A stretch of 64,000 nucleotides of DNA from Paenibacillaceae bacterium (GTDB lineage: Bacteria > Bacillota > Bacilli > Paenibacillales > NBRC-103111). Both the position numbers and the translations under genes were made by a program. This document shows positions 17,215 to 27,022 of this stretch, one piece after another (position 1 is the first letter of the stretch; each line of letters begins with the position of its first letter). Where the stretch lies: positions 1 through 64,000 of the forward strand of contig JAQSYI010000031.1 of assembly GCA_029256185.1 (NCBI GenBank), given 5' to 3'. The notes under the pieces are model-generated. The model saw nothing but the letters and a program-made list of their open reading frames with translations, had not been told where the DNA came from and did no database searches.

Positions 17215-19077
17215 TTATTGTATTTGATCCGATGTTACGGCCTTCAGACGAACCGTTATGGTGGTCCCATGATTCAGTTCTGTCTCGATGGACAGACCAT
17301 ATTGCTCGCCCGCAAAGAAGCGGATTCTTTCATTTACATTATACAATCCATAGGAACTGCCCGATCCGTCCGGCCTTACAGCAGGACGGGGCATAAGCAG
17401 CAGTTCCCTAGCCGTCGCCTCCTCCATGCCGCAGCCGTCATCGCTTACGGTGAGCACCAGATCCTCCTTCTCCAGGCGGGCCGCGATGCGGATTGTTCCC
17501 CGCTTGTCCCGGGCCTTGCGGATTCCATGCAGAAGCGCATTCTCAACCAGCGGCTGCAGGGTCAGCTTGGGAATGATATAAAGCTCCAGCCCCGGGTCAG
17601 CTTCTATGCTGAAGGTGAAGGTGGAAGGAAAGCGGTTCTGTTGGATTTCCAGATAGACCTTGGCCAGGTTCAGCTCATCGGATATACTCACGTTATCCTT
17701 GCCCTTATTCAGACTCAGCCGGAAATACTGGGCCAACGCCTCAATCATCTGGCTGGTATCCTCTGCATTGTGGGCAATCGCCGTCCAATTGATCATATCC
17801 AGCGCGTTATACAGAAAGTGCGGGTTGATCTGGGCCTGCAGCGCCCTTAGCTGCGCCTCCCGCTCCAAGACCTTGGCCTTGTAGGTCTCCTCCATCAGAT
17901 TGTTGACTCTGCGGATCAATTGGTCCACGCTCCGCTCCAGCAGGTGAAAATCCCCCTCCGGCACACGGCGGCCTTCCTCCAGCCAGCCAATCCCTTCCTT
18001 GCGGATCATCTTCAGCACCACCTGAATCCGCCCTGTCATGCCCTGAATCGTGAAGGTAAGCAGTACAAATACAAGCACCATGAACATAACAGTAATCCCC
18101 ACTACCGTAGCAATGCTCGTGAACTGGTTCTGCGAGACGGCGGTGTGGGAAATCTCCGATTGGGAAACCTCGGCAAGCAGCTTCCAGCCGGAGGTGCCCA
18201 CGGTTACGAACATCACGTATACATTTTCCTTGCCGTCATTCCGTTTATAGATGCCATCGCTTGCCGGAAGCACATTTGTGAGAACATCCTCCGGAATCAC
18301 TTCCTGCACGGCCCCTGGCTGTTGGCCGTTAATGGGAGTGGGGCCGGACTGGCCAAGTTTGTAGATGAGATTGCCGTTCCGGTCAATAAGATAAGGAGCA
18401 TAAGTGGCGGAAAAATTAATCCCCTCCATAATCTCCCCAATCAGCTTTTCTGACATGTCCAGCATGAGAACTCCGAGTATTTCGTCATACCGGATTGGAT
18501 TGCGGAGCACCCTGGCCACCGAGAAGACCTTCTGAGGCCCGTTGTCATAGTAATGTTCCTCATATACGCCGGTCCAGACCATTCCTCCCCCGGCGTCCAT
18601 GATTTCCTGCTGCCACGGCCGCCTCTGCAAGTCAGACAGGGGATACATATTGATATTATCTCTGGCATAAATCCGGGACGGATCAACAAAGATCCGGAAC
18701 CGGAAAATGACGCTGTTGGTCTGAACCGTATCCGCCAGATTGCGAAGCTTCGTCAGCTGCTCCAGCTGCCCGGTGATGGTTTCCTGTACTTCCAGATTGT
18801 CATACAGAGAATTGTTCATGAACACGGAATTGGAAATATCGCGGATGTGTTCCAGTTTATATGTGAGATTCATACCGGCCTGCTTCAGGGTCTGCTGCAT
18901 GGTGCGGGTTACTTCCTGCTGGAGGGTATCCGATGAACGCTGGTAATAAGAAGCCAGCATAATTGAGATAGGGACCAAAATTAACAATACATAGGCAATC
19001 AACCATTTTTTAGCGGCAAAAATACCCTGGCCTAACCCTTTCAAATAATTCCAGCCCAGTTGCAGAGTTCTTCTCAT
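17215..19077 (-). CDS. YesM-type sensor histidine kinase A
   Basis: A 620-residue membrane kinase. One helix at about 25-44 and a second at about 318-340 bracket an extracellular dCache-like sensing region of roughly 270 residues. A HAMP linker follows, then the His_kinase domain with QINPHFLYN (phospho-acceptor His near residue 419), and a HATPase domain with LVENALLHG and DDGCGM. It would sense an extracellular saccharide or its binding protein and phosphorylate the regulator encoded 25 bases upstream. The order regulator-kinase-permease-permease-binding protein suggests one transcript. Confidence 0.92.
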   Translation of the reverse strand: MRRTLQLGWNYLKGLGQGIFAAKKWLIAYVLLILVPISIMLASYYQRSSDTLQQEVTRTMQQTLKQAGMNLTYKLEHIRDISNSVFMNNSLYDNLEVQETITGQLEQLTKLRNLADTVQTNSVIFRFRIFVDPSRIYARDNINMYPLSDLQRRPWQQEIMDAGGGMVWTGVYEEHYYDNGPQKVFSVARVLRNPIRYDEILGVLMLDMSEKLIGEIMEGINFSATYAPYLIDRNGNLIYKLGQSGPTPINGQQPGAVQEVIPEDVLTNVLPASDGIYKRNDGKENVYVMFVTVGTSGWKLLAEVSQSEISHTAVSQNQFTSIATVVGITVMFMVLVFVLLTFTIQGMTGRIQVVLKMIRKEGIGWLEEGRRVPEGDFHLLERSVDQLIRRVNNLMEETYKAKVLEREAQLRALQAQINPHFLYNALDMINWTAIAHNAEDTSQMIEALAQYFRLSLNKGKDNVSISDELNLAKVYLEIQQNRFPSTFTFSIEADPGLELYIIPKLTLQPLVENALLHGIRKARDKRGTIRIAARLEKEDLVLTVSDDGCGMEEATARELLLMPRPAVRPDGSGSSYGLYNVNERIRFFAGEQYGLSIETELNHGTTITVRLKAVTSDQIQ

Positions 19078-19101
19078 GGCCTCACTCCTTCCAACCCTTG
19101 G

Positions 19102-20754
19102 CTACAGCTGCTCCCGGTAAGCACTGGGGGTATACCCGGTCATTTTCTTGAACAGCTTGCTGAAGTGGCTTGCATCATTATAGCCGACCGCATGGCATAT
19201 CTCATAGAATTTGTTGCGCGGGTCTTTCAGCAGCTCCTTAGCCCGTTCAATCCGGACTTTGGTCAGGTATTCGAACAGGGTTTCACCGGTTTCCTGCTTA
19301 TACAACAGACTTACATAAGTAGGACTTAGATAGACGCCTTCGGCGATATCCACAACAGTGAGGTTCTCCGAATAGCGTTGTTCAATCAGATGGCGGATGC
19401 GCTCGATGACGCCGCCTGCTCTGCCGCTGCGCTTGTCGTGTACGCTGGTGCACACATCACTGAGATAGGCACGCACATAGTTGTGCAAATCCAGCATGGT
19501 TTCCTGGCGCATCACGTTCTCCCAGGACTCCGACTCCTTGGCCTCCCATTCCTTCGAAAGCACATTCAGCTCCACCAGGACACGACCCGAGAGCAAGATG
19601 AGCTGCAGGCTCACACTTCTGGCATAACGGAAGCCATGCTTGCGGTTGGCGCCCAGTTGGGTATAAATCTGATCCAGTTCCTCCTGAAGCCGCTCATGAT
19701 CTCCTGTCTTCAGGGCAGACAGCACGCGCTCACCGGATTCGGTCTCAAACCGGTAATGTCCGCTTTTGTCTGATTCCAGACTGTCGATGGTGAGTATCTG
19801 ATTCTTGCCCAGATACCACTTCTGCGCGGCTGCATCCCGGGCCCGGCTATACGACAGCGGCAGTTCCTCCAGGCTTTCCACCCGTTCTCCGACACCGATT
19901 GTCACGCTGATTTTCATCCATCTGCCCAGATTATCCCGGATGTTCCCGGCCAAGGTGAGCAGCTTCTGCTCGGATGTCACAGGGGAGTAAATCTCATCGC
20001 CTTGGAGAGGAGCATGATCCGGATCATCCCCCAGCTTAAGGATTCCCACATATTGTCCGGGTTCATTCTCGAACGCCACCCCTTGCAGCGTCTCGTCCAC
20101 CAATTCCTGAATAATATTAAGAATGGCGTAGGAGGTGAGCTGCTTATCCCGCTCCGAGCGTTCCTCCAGCACCTGGGCGGCATCATCCACGGTTACCACC
20201 AAAATGATATATGCGCTGTCTTGGGTAAGCGGCAGATCAAGGAATTCAATCTTCTCCCTGGCCACCTCAGGCTTGATGCTGTCCCGGATCACCGACATCA
20301 GGAACTTCTCCCGCAACAGGGGCATGCTTTGCGTCAGCTTGACCTGCATCTTGCTGACTCGCTGCCGCGCCTCATTCTCCGCATCAAGGGCGGCCACTAC
20401 CCGCTCCACCACAGTCCCCAATTCCTTGCGGCTGACCGGCTTGAAGATATAATCCACGGCATGCACCTTCAGCGCCGACTTCAGATACTCCGCATTGTCA
20501 TGGCCGCTAATGAACACAATCTTGGTATTGGGAAGCTTGGCGCGAATCTCCATCGACATCTGAATGCCGTCCATGGCGGGCATCATGACATCCGTGAGCA
20601 CAATATCAGGCTTAAGGTCCCCGATCAGAGCAAGCCCCGAACTGCCGTCATCGGCCACTCCTACAAGCTCAATGCCATATGCTCCCCAGTCAAAATAAGT
20701 GCGCAGCCCGTTTAGCACCGACGGCTCGTCATCCACAATCACCAGCTTGTACAT
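19102..20754 (-). CDS. YesN-type AraC response regulator A
   Basis: A 550-residue response regulator. The receiver domain begins MYKLVIVDDEPSVLNGLRTY and has its phospho-acceptor Asp55 in DIVLTDVMMP; Lys near residue 104 is in DYIFKPVSR. A long central region of about 300 residues of unknown fold follows. Two AraC-type helix-turn-helix motifs close the protein (LTVVDIAEGVYLSPTYVSLL and ICHAVGYNDASHFSKLFKK). It presumably activates the following kinase and importer genes. The family-like ATG at 20754 is chosen over the GTG at 20769. Confidence 0.92.
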   Translation of the reverse strand: MYKLVIVDDEPSVLNGLRTYFDWGAYGIELVGVADDGSSGLALIGDLKPDIVLTDVMMPAMDGIQMSMEIRAKLPNTKIVFISGHDNAEYLKSALKVHAVDYIFKPVSRKELGTVVERVVAALDAENEARQRVSKMQVKLTQSMPLLREKFLMSVIRDSIKPEVAREKIEFLDLPLTQDSAYIILVVTVDDAAQVLEERSERDKQLTSYAILNIIQELVDETLQGVAFENEPGQYVGILKLGDDPDHAPLQGDEIYSPVTSEQKLLTLAGNIRDNLGRWMKISVTIGVGERVESLEELPLSYSRARDAAAQKWYLGKNQILTIDSLESDKSGHYRFETESGERVLSALKTGDHERLQEELDQIYTQLGANRKHGFRYARSVSLQLILLSGRVLVELNVLSKEWEAKESESWENVMRQETMLDLHNYVRAYLSDVCTSVHDKRSGRAGGVIERIRHLIEQRYSENLTVVDIAEGVYLSPTYVSLLYKQETGETLFEYLTKVRIERAKELLKDPRNKFYEICHAVGYNDASHFSKLFKKMTGYTPSAYREQL

Positions 20755-21097
20755 CTTTCCTATTCCCACCCTTCCTCTCTTAGAATACCCTATATTTGCC
20801 TTTCTAAATTATACGATGAATCCTTACTGCTCGTACACTCCAAACTGATGCTGACGGTCTGCCGGGAACCGTGCTGCCGGGAATCCATTAAAGTCCTTGA
20901 CAGATCAACAAGATATTAAGTTTTTATCGTTTCATTATGGGCTGCAACCCTTTACCTTAAAAGTACAGACAAACAGGAGCTGGAAGCAAATCCATATTGT
21001 AGCGGCAAGCAAAAAAATCAAGTCACCGCTTAAGAAGCCAGTTTTTTACTTGCTGCTGCGCTTCGCCGTAAGTGAAAATTTCTAAGGAGGAAAAAAA
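20755..21097 (+). promoter_or_regulatory. Divergent control region before the large secreted hydrolase
   Basis: This 343-base gap separates the divergent regulator and hydrolase genes. It holds a TTGACA at 20897-20902 without a clear -10 at 17 bases, a duplicated TGCCGGGAA motif near 20862 and 20873, and a very strong ribosome binding site AAGGAGG at 21084-21090, seven bases before the hydrolase ATG. No small gene is evident in it. Confidence 0.45.
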
Positions 21098-24000
21098 ATG
21101 AAGGTACGAAAATGGATGAAGAAAACAGCTCTGTGGGTGTGTATGATGTCATTGGCTTTGGGAGCCGGTATACCAGGCGTTATTCCGGCGCCCCTGGCCC
21201 ATGCGGCAGAGCCAGCTGTATTGACCGTAGACGCGTCTACAGTCATTGCCCCGATGAAGGAGGAGATGCGCGGCACGAACATCGGCTTATGGACGAGAAA
21301 TGAGTTTCACCCCGTCAGCGGACGGACAGAGCAATATGTCAATATGATCAAGGAAGCAGGCATTTCTCTGATCCGCTTCCCCGCAGGAGCGGAAGCCGAC
21401 TACGCTTATTGGGACCGGACCAATTCCTATGAATGGCATGTGGGTCCAAGCCCCTATATCAGAACCATAACGGCCGGCATATTTGACAGCTATATGGATC
21501 TTGTCCGTGAGGTTGGAGCGGAAGCGATGGTTACGGTCAATACCAAAATCGACAACAAAGAAATGGCTGCGGATATGGTGAGATATGCCAATCTGGAGAA
21601 AGGATACCATATCAAATATTGGGAGATTGGCAATGAGCCGGAGTTTTTCGCTTCTCCGTACAACGTAACGCCGCTGGAATATGCAGCCAGGATCAAGGAA
21701 TACAGCGAGGCGATGAAAGCCGTGGATCCCGGCATTATTATTATGGGTCCGGCTAACGCCCAGCCGACGCAATTCGAAGGATGGACCAAGCCGATTCTAT
21801 CCTACCTTCATGACAACGGCGCCCCGGTGGATGCCATATCGACGCACTGGTATCCGCTGTGGGGAGGCCAAACCAACACGGAGTCGTCTTCTTATCCCAG
21901 CATAGACAATCTGCTGGCCTACGACGGTCCTGATTATGCGAACTCCTACATGAATTGGGCCGGCAAATTTACCGACACCACACCAACCGACAATCTGGTC
22001 AGCTACCGCGATACGTATACGGACGGCGCCCTGATCGGCATTACCGAGCTGGGGCAAGTAACCGGCGGCAGTGAAGGGGCCGGAATCGGCAATACAATGG
22101 CCGGCGCCCTTTGGCTTGGCGATGTGCTGGGACGTCTGGCTTACCATCAGATGGATTTTGTCACCCAATTTTTACTGCAGGGCAATCAGGCTTACGGTTT
22201 GATGGATATGAACAAAAATGTCAGACCCGCCTATTATTTGTACCCCATGCTGAAACGTTATTTCGGCAATGAAATGGTGGAAACAAGTTCCAGCGACAAT
22301 CAAAACTTTACCATTTGGGCCAGCAAGCGGGCGGGAGAGGAAGACAAGCTGTATCTCATGGTCATTAACAAGCATCAGACAGACAGCTTGAATGCGACGG
22401 TGAATCTCTCCGGTTTTGTTCCGGAAGAGTATGCTTCCAGTTGGACCCTGAACGCCCCCAGCATCAACTCCGTTGCCGGTGCCAATATAAACAATGTACA
22501 GATCGGAGCGGACGGCACTTTGCCGGAGATCGGGGGCAACATTGTAACCGGCGTGTCAGACAGCTTTACCAGAGAATACCCCGCCCATTCCGTTACGATG
22601 ATCGAGCTGTCCGAGGCAGGAACTGCCGATCAGACCCCTGCCCGTTTTCTTGGCCAGTTTGCAGCCAACATCAGTGAAAGGAAAGCCGCCGGCGACTGGC
22701 CCGGAAGTCTGGCGGAGACCCCCCAGGGCTGGGGCAAAATATACCGGACCGGCAAGGCCGGATGGACTGTTCATCTGCCGAAAAGCGGCGAATATTCCTT
22801 TGCAGTCCGAGCTTACGGTGAAGGGGATGCTCCTAACTTCCAAGTGAGGCTCAACGGACAGGATGTGCCAGACGCGGCATTTGTCCCGGGCAGCTCCTGG
22901 GATAATTATCAAGGAAGCCTGGGAACGGTCGAAGCCGGATCCCATACGCTTGAAATCCTCAATAACAGCCCGGCGGGACTGAACAACATTAATGTAGCGC
23001 ATATCGAAATCGTCGGCGCGGCGCCGGGCCCATTCATTCTGGCTTCTCCCGCTGACAGCACCACGGTGGAATCAACCGTCGTGACGCTGGATTGGACACA
23101 ATCAGTGGCCGGCAGAACCTATCAGCCGTTTGGCGCCGACAGTTATACCCTGGTGGTTGCGGACAACCCGGAAATGAGCAACCCGGTACTCCATACAACG
23201 GTCCAATCCACCAGTCACGAAATCAGCACCTTGGAAGGCAAAACAACCTATTACTGGACCGTAACCGCCTTCAATGCCAACGGGGCAACACCGGCAGAAA
23301 GCACATTCAGCTTTACCACACCTGTACTCATTGTTCCCAGTGAGCCGGCCCGCTACCTGGGCCAATATGCAACCGGAATGAATGAACGTAAATTGCCGGC
23401 CGATTGGCCCGGCTCAGTGACCCAAACGCCACAGGGCTGGGGCAAGATTTGGCGGACTGCCACAACGGAATGGCCTGTCTATTTCCCCGTAAGCGGTGAA
23501 TACCAGTTCGCCTTGCGCGCCTTCGGCGAAGGAGAAGCCCCTGCCTTTCAGGTAAAAGTGGACGGTCAGCCGCTGGAAGGCGCATCCTTTACCCCGGGCA
23601 CAGGCTGGAGCAACTTCAGCGGCAGCCTCGGCACCGTAACATCAGGACTGCACTTCGTACAGATAACCAATACCAGCCCCAGCGGGGTAAGCAATATCGG
23701 CATCGCACATATGGATATTATGGGCGCCGCACCCGGAAAATTTACGTTAAAGTCACCTGCCAACCATTCCCAAGCAAATTCAACCACCGTCACGCTGGAC
23801 TGGACGCAAGTGACCGACGGACGGGCTCATGCCCCGTTCGGAGCCGATCAATACAAGGTGATTGTTGCGGACAATGCTGCACTGAATAATCCCGCCGTCT
23901 CGGAGACGGTAACGGGAACAGTTCATCAGGTGGAGCATTTGGAGGGCGATACTACCTACTACTGGACGGTTATTGCCGGCAATGCCAATGGTACGACCCG

Positions 24001-25867
24001 GGCTGTTGCGCCGTTCAGCTTTACGACTCCGTCCCATTACGTTCCGGTGAGCCCTGCCAGATACTTAGGACAATTCGCCGATACGATTCAAGAACGGAGA
24101 ACCTCCGCCAACTACCCCGGCACCTCTGCCCATACGCCGCAAGGCTGGGGTAAAGTTTGGCGTTTCGGAACCGGCCAATGGAAGGTTAATTTCCCTGCAG
24201 CGGGTACCTATGCCTACAAAATAAAGGCCTATGGAGAAGGAGCCACCGCTTCGTTCCAGGTTCAGCTTGACGGGGCGGATGTTCCCAACGCTGCTTACAG
24301 ACCAGGGGGCAGTTGGACCGAATACCAGGGTAATATCTCCGTTCCCGCAGCAGGCACGTACATCCTGGGATTATACAATAACAGCGAGACACCCGGACAT
24401 AACGTTGACGTGGCCCATATCGATATTATGGGCGCTGCTCCCGCTCCCTTCGTCCTGACAGCTCCGGGTAATAACGAAACCGTCAACACCCCCACCGTTA
24501 CACTGGACTGGACGCAAACTATTGACAACTTGCCCTTCGCCCCCTTGGGTGCGGTGGAATACCATGTGGTGGTGGCAGACAATGCCCAGTTCAACAATCC
24601 TGTCGTCAATGCAACTACAGCTGCAACCACATATAATGTGAATCATCTGTTTGGTGAAACCACTTACTATTGGAGGGTAGAGGCTGCAAATGACAACGGC
24701 CTCACCTTGCCGGAAACGGCATTCCGTTTCACCACCGGAGATTTTATCCAGCCAAGCCTGGCAACGATAACCGGACCGGCGTCGGCCCTTGTCGGGCAAG
24801 CGGTGGATTACGGAATCGGCGTATCCATGCCTGAGAGCAGCTTCACCATTATGGAAGCCGTTGTATCCTACGATCCGTCCAGAATTCAATTCGCAACAAC
24901 AACCGATCTGGAGAGCCGGCTTATTCTCGCTGAGCAAGCCATCACTGCGGTTCAACCAGGCTTTTATGTCCTGGCCACAGGAGTCAGGGCAGATGAAGGA
25001 CTGGTCTATATCCTGCTGGGTAGAGCGGGAGGAACTGAGCCGGTGAACGGCGGCATGTTTACGCTGCACGGCTCCATCAAGGGGGAGGCCCCCATCGGCA
25101 CCGCAACCGTTTCACTGAACCAAGCCACTGTATCCGCCGATGGAGACATGACCCTGCTCGGCACAGCCGGTGCATCCGTGCAAACCCAGGTGGCGCTTGC
25201 CGACAAAACACAGCTGACCGCTGCAATTACAACGGCGGCCAATCTGCTTGCGGCCGCCGTTCCGGGCAACCAGCCGGGACAGTATCCAACAGCCGCCGTC
25301 GTGGCATTCCAGACAGCGATCAACAGCGCTGCAGCCGTGCGCGATAACTCCGGGGCAACGCAAGCGCAGGTTTCAGCCGCCATAACGGCTCTTCAAACCG
25401 CCACGGCAACGTTCCGTAGCAGTGTGATTCCGCCGCTCTCCACAGACAAAACAACCTTGAACCAAACTATCCAAAAGGTGGAGGCCAAGCTGGGCTCTGT
25501 AACGGAAGGCACCAAAATCGGCCAGTATCCGGCCAGCGCAATGCAAGAATTGGAAGCGGCGCTGCAGACGGCGCAAGCCGTCTCTAATAATGCCGGCGCC
25601 GGGCAAAGCCAGGTTAACGGTGCCGTAACAGCGCTGAATGAAGCACTATCTGCTTTCTCCCTGCAGATCATTTCCCTTATACCGGGGCAAGGGGCCATCA
25701 CCATCCGCGACCTGTCCATCATCGCCAAATATTATGGAACAACCTCGGAGGATGAAGAAAACTGGCCGTTTATCGAGAAGGCGGATCTATTTGACAATGG
25801 GGAAATAAGCATCGTTGAGCTGGCCGCAGTTGCCCGCATGCTGGTTGCGGAATGGCTGGAGGATTAA
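21098..25867 (+). CDS. Secreted multimodular glycoside hydrolase with cohesin-like and dockerin-like modules
   Basis: A 1589-residue exported protein; signal peptide 1-36 ends APLAHAAEP. Residues about 45-510 form a clan GH-A-like barrel related to GH51/GH39 arabinofuranosidase-type enzymes. The likely acid/base is Glu180 (WEIGNEPE) and the nucleophile Glu317 (GITELG). Three tandem 236-residue units follow (starting about 514, 750 and 986), each with a carbohydrate-binding-like beta domain (PARxLGQ...RK, TPQGWGK) and an FnIII-like domain (TTYYWTV). Residues about 1221-1355 look like a cohesin domain (IMEAVVSYDPSRIQF). Two helical FIVAR-like repeats follow (NQPGQYPTAAV, TKIGQYPASAM), then a C-terminal dockerin-like pair (ITIRDLSIIAKYYG, KADLFDNGEISIVELAAVARM). 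There is no cell-wall sorting signal. The next gene encodes a cohesin-like SLH protein. Substrate is uncertain. Confidence 0.85.
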   Translation: MKVRKWMKKTALWVCMMSLALGAGIPGVIPAPLAHAAEPAVLTVDASTVIAPMKEEMRGTNIGLWTRNEFHPVSGRTEQYVNMIKEAGISLIRFPAGAEADYAYWDRTNSYEWHVGPSPYIRTITAGIFDSYMDLVREVGAEAMVTVNTKIDNKEMAADMVRYANLEKGYHIKYWEIGNEPEFFASPYNVTPLEYAARIKEYSEAMKAVDPGIIIMGPANAQPTQFEGWTKPILSYLHDNGAPVDAISTHWYPLWGGQTNTESSSYPSIDNLLAYDGPDYANSYMNWAGKFTDTTPTDNLVSYRDTYTDGALIGITELGQVTGGSEGAGIGNTMAGALWLGDVLGRLAYHQMDFVTQFLLQGNQAYGLMDMNKNVRPAYYLYPMLKRYFGNEMVETSSSDNQNFTIWASKRAGEEDKLYLMVINKHQTDSLNATVNLSGFVPEEYASSWTLNAPSINSVAGANINNVQIGADGTLPEIGGNIVTGVSDSFTREYPAHSVTMIELSEAGTADQTPARFLGQFAANISERKAAGDWPGSLAETPQGWGKIYRTGKAGWTVHLPKSGEYSFAVRAYGEGDAPNFQVRLNGQDVPDAAFVPGSSWDNYQGSLGTVEAGSHTLEILNNSPAGLNNINVAHIEIVGAAPGPFILASPADSTTVESTVVTLDWTQSVAGRTYQPFGADSYTLVVADNPEMSNPVLHTTVQSTSHEISTLEGKTTYYWTVTAFNANGATPAESTFSFTTPVLIVPSEPARYLGQYATGMNERKLPADWPGSVTQTPQGWGKIWRTATTEWPVYFPVSGEYQFALRAFGEGEAPAFQVKVDGQPLEGASFTPGTGWSNFSGSLGTVTSGLHFVQITNTSPSGVSNIGIAHMDIMGAAPGKFTLKSPANHSQANSTTVTLDWTQVTDGRAHAPFGADQYKVIVADNAALNNPAVSETVTGTVHQVEHLEGDTTYYWTVIAGNANGTTRAVAPFSFTTPSHYVPVSPARYLGQFADTIQERRTSANYPGTSAHTPQGWGKVWRFGTGQWKVNFPAAGTYAYKIKAYGEGATASFQVQLDGADVPNAAYRPGGSWTEYQGNISVPAAGTYILGLYNNSETPGHNVDVAHIDIMGAAPAPFVLTAPGNNETVNTPTVTLDWTQTIDNLPFAPLGAVEYHVVVADNAQFNNPVVNATTAATTYNVNHLFGETTYYWRVEAANDNGLTLPETAFRFTTGDFIQPSLATITGPASALVGQAVDYGIGVSMPESSFTIMEAVVSYDPSRIQFATTTDLESRLILAEQAITAVQPGFYVLATGVRADEGLVYILLGRAGGTEPVNGGMFTLHGSIKGEAPIGTATVSLNQATVSADGDMTLLGTAGASVQTQVALADKTQLTAAITTAANLLAAAVPGNQPGQYPTAAVVAFQTAINSAAAVRDNSGATQAQVSAAITALQTATATFRSSVIPPLSTDKTTLNQTIQKVEAKLGSVTEGTKIGQYPASAMQELEAALQTAQAVSNNAGAGQSQVNGAVTALNEALSAFSLQIISLIPGQGAITIRDLSIIAKYYGTTSEDEENWPFIEKADLFDNGEISIVELAAVARMLVAEWLED
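22636..24745 (+). repeat. Three tandem ~708-bp repeats encoding binding/FnIII units
   Basis: Three in-frame copies begin near 22636, 23345 and 24053. Each encodes the pair of modules starting PAR(F/Y)LGQ and ending in ...FSFTTP-like residues. Copies share motif order (GWGK, AYGEG or AFGEG, VAHIDIMGAAP, VTLDWTQ, TTYYW) but have diverged at many positions, so the duplication is old. Confidence 0.85.
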
Positions 25868-25909
25868 TGCAAGAATGAAACTTTCCAAGATGCAAAAATA
25901 GGATTGGGG

Positions 25910-25943
25910 GAAGGCATCCCGCCGGTGAAAGAGGGATGCCTTC
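25910..25943 (+). terminator. Hairpin between hydrolase and SLH anchor genes
   Basis: GAAGGCATCCC at 25910-25920 pairs with GGGATGCCTTC at 25933-25943. The T-rich tail is weak (TCTCTCC), so it may be an attenuator or mRNA-stabilising stem rather than a full stop before the downstream gene. Confidence 0.5.
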
Positions 25944-25974
25944 TCTCCACCACATATCAGATGAGAAAGGACAA

Positions 25975-27018
25975 GTGCAGACGATGGCCAGAAAACCGTT
26001 GCTCATGATAGTGACCCTATTAACCGGATTCTGTCTCCTATTGCCCGCTGTATCATCGGCCGCAACAACCGGGGCGGACAAGAACGCTGCCGCATCATTC
26101 CGGCTGCAGCTTGAGCAGTCGCAGGACGGAATCGGATTATCCCTGTGGGGCCGGCAGCTGGAGGATGTGTATGCCTATGAAATCCGGCTGCAATATGACT
26201 CCGCCAGACTTCGCTTCGCCGCTGCCGATATGCCGGCAAACGGCTTTTCAGTTGAACCGAAGTCCGGCGGGGGCTCTCTAAGGCTGGCGCATACCAAAAT
26301 CGGCACCGTTGCGGGAGAGCATGGCACCGTTAAATTGGCGGACGTGGTATTTGAGCGGGTACGCGGCGGGGAGGCTCGAATTTGGATAGAGAACGTCATA
26401 TTGGTGGATTCGGAGTTAAATCGGCGCGATACGGACTCAGACGCATCGGCTGTTATTCCGTGGGACGGAGCGGCCATTCTGTCCGATATGAACGGCCATT
26501 GGGCTCAGGCGGCGGTTGCAGAAGCGGCGGAGCTTGGTTTAGTCGAGGGATACGGGGACGGCACATTCAAGCCGGAGAAACCTGTTACGCGGGCGGAGTT
26601 TGCAGCGCTCTTGGTCCGGGCCACAGGATGGCCGGCTGCGGACAATCCGGAGGCGCTTCTTCCCTTTGCCGACAATAATCAGATTCCGCCATGGGCAAAA
26701 CCGTTAATTGCAGCAATGGTTCAACTCGGTATTATTAACGGGTATGATGACGGGACATTTCGCCCGGAACAAACGATCACCAGAGCGGAAATGGCGGTTA
26801 TGACCGCCCGCGCATTGGACCTGCCGGCAAGCGGTCCGGCCCTTAAGCCCGGATTCGCAGACAGGGAGGACATCCCGGAATGGGCGAGCCCGGCAATTGC
26901 CGCTGTAGAACAGGCAGGCATCATGCAGGGCACAGGCGCAGGCCGCTTTGCCCCACTGGCAAATGCCACCCGCGCCGAAGCGGCCATGCTGGTCTTAACC
27001 ATTTTTTACCACAAGTGA
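25975..27018 (+). CDS. Cohesin-like protein with three SLH domains (surface anchor)
   Basis: About 347 residues with a signal peptide (RKPLLMIVTLLTGFCLLLPA, cleavage after VSSAA). The mature N-terminal part, about residues 30-150, resembles a cohesin fold: FRLQLEQSQDGIGLSLWGRQ, YEIRLQYDSARLRFA and a later KLADVVFERV strand. Three S-layer homology domains follow, with motifs GYGDGTFKPEKPVTRAEFAA, GYDDGTFRPEQTITRAEMAV and a degenerate third GTGAGRFAPLANATRAEA. SLH triplets bind pyruvylated secondary cell-wall polymer. Starts possible at GTG 25975 (AAGGA four to five bases upstream) or ATG 25984. Position directly after the dockerin-bearing hydrolase suggests an anchor for it. The third SLH lacks the usual GYxDGTF core. 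Confidence 0.75.
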   Translation: MQTMARKPLLMIVTLLTGFCLLLPAVSSAATTGADKNAAASFRLQLEQSQDGIGLSLWGRQLEDVYAYEIRLQYDSARLRFAAADMPANGFSVEPKSGGGSLRLAHTKIGTVAGEHGTVKLADVVFERVRGGEARIWIENVILVDSELNRRDTDSDASAVIPWDGAAILSDMNGHWAQAAVAEAAELGLVEGYGDGTFKPEKPVTRAEFAALLVRATGWPAADNPEALLPFADNNQIPPWAKPLIAAMVQLGIINGYDDGTFRPEQTITRAEMAVMTARALDLPASGPALKPGFADREDIPEWASPAIAAVEQAGIMQGTGAGRFAPLANATRAEAAMLVLTIFYHK

Positions 27019-27022
27019 GTGA

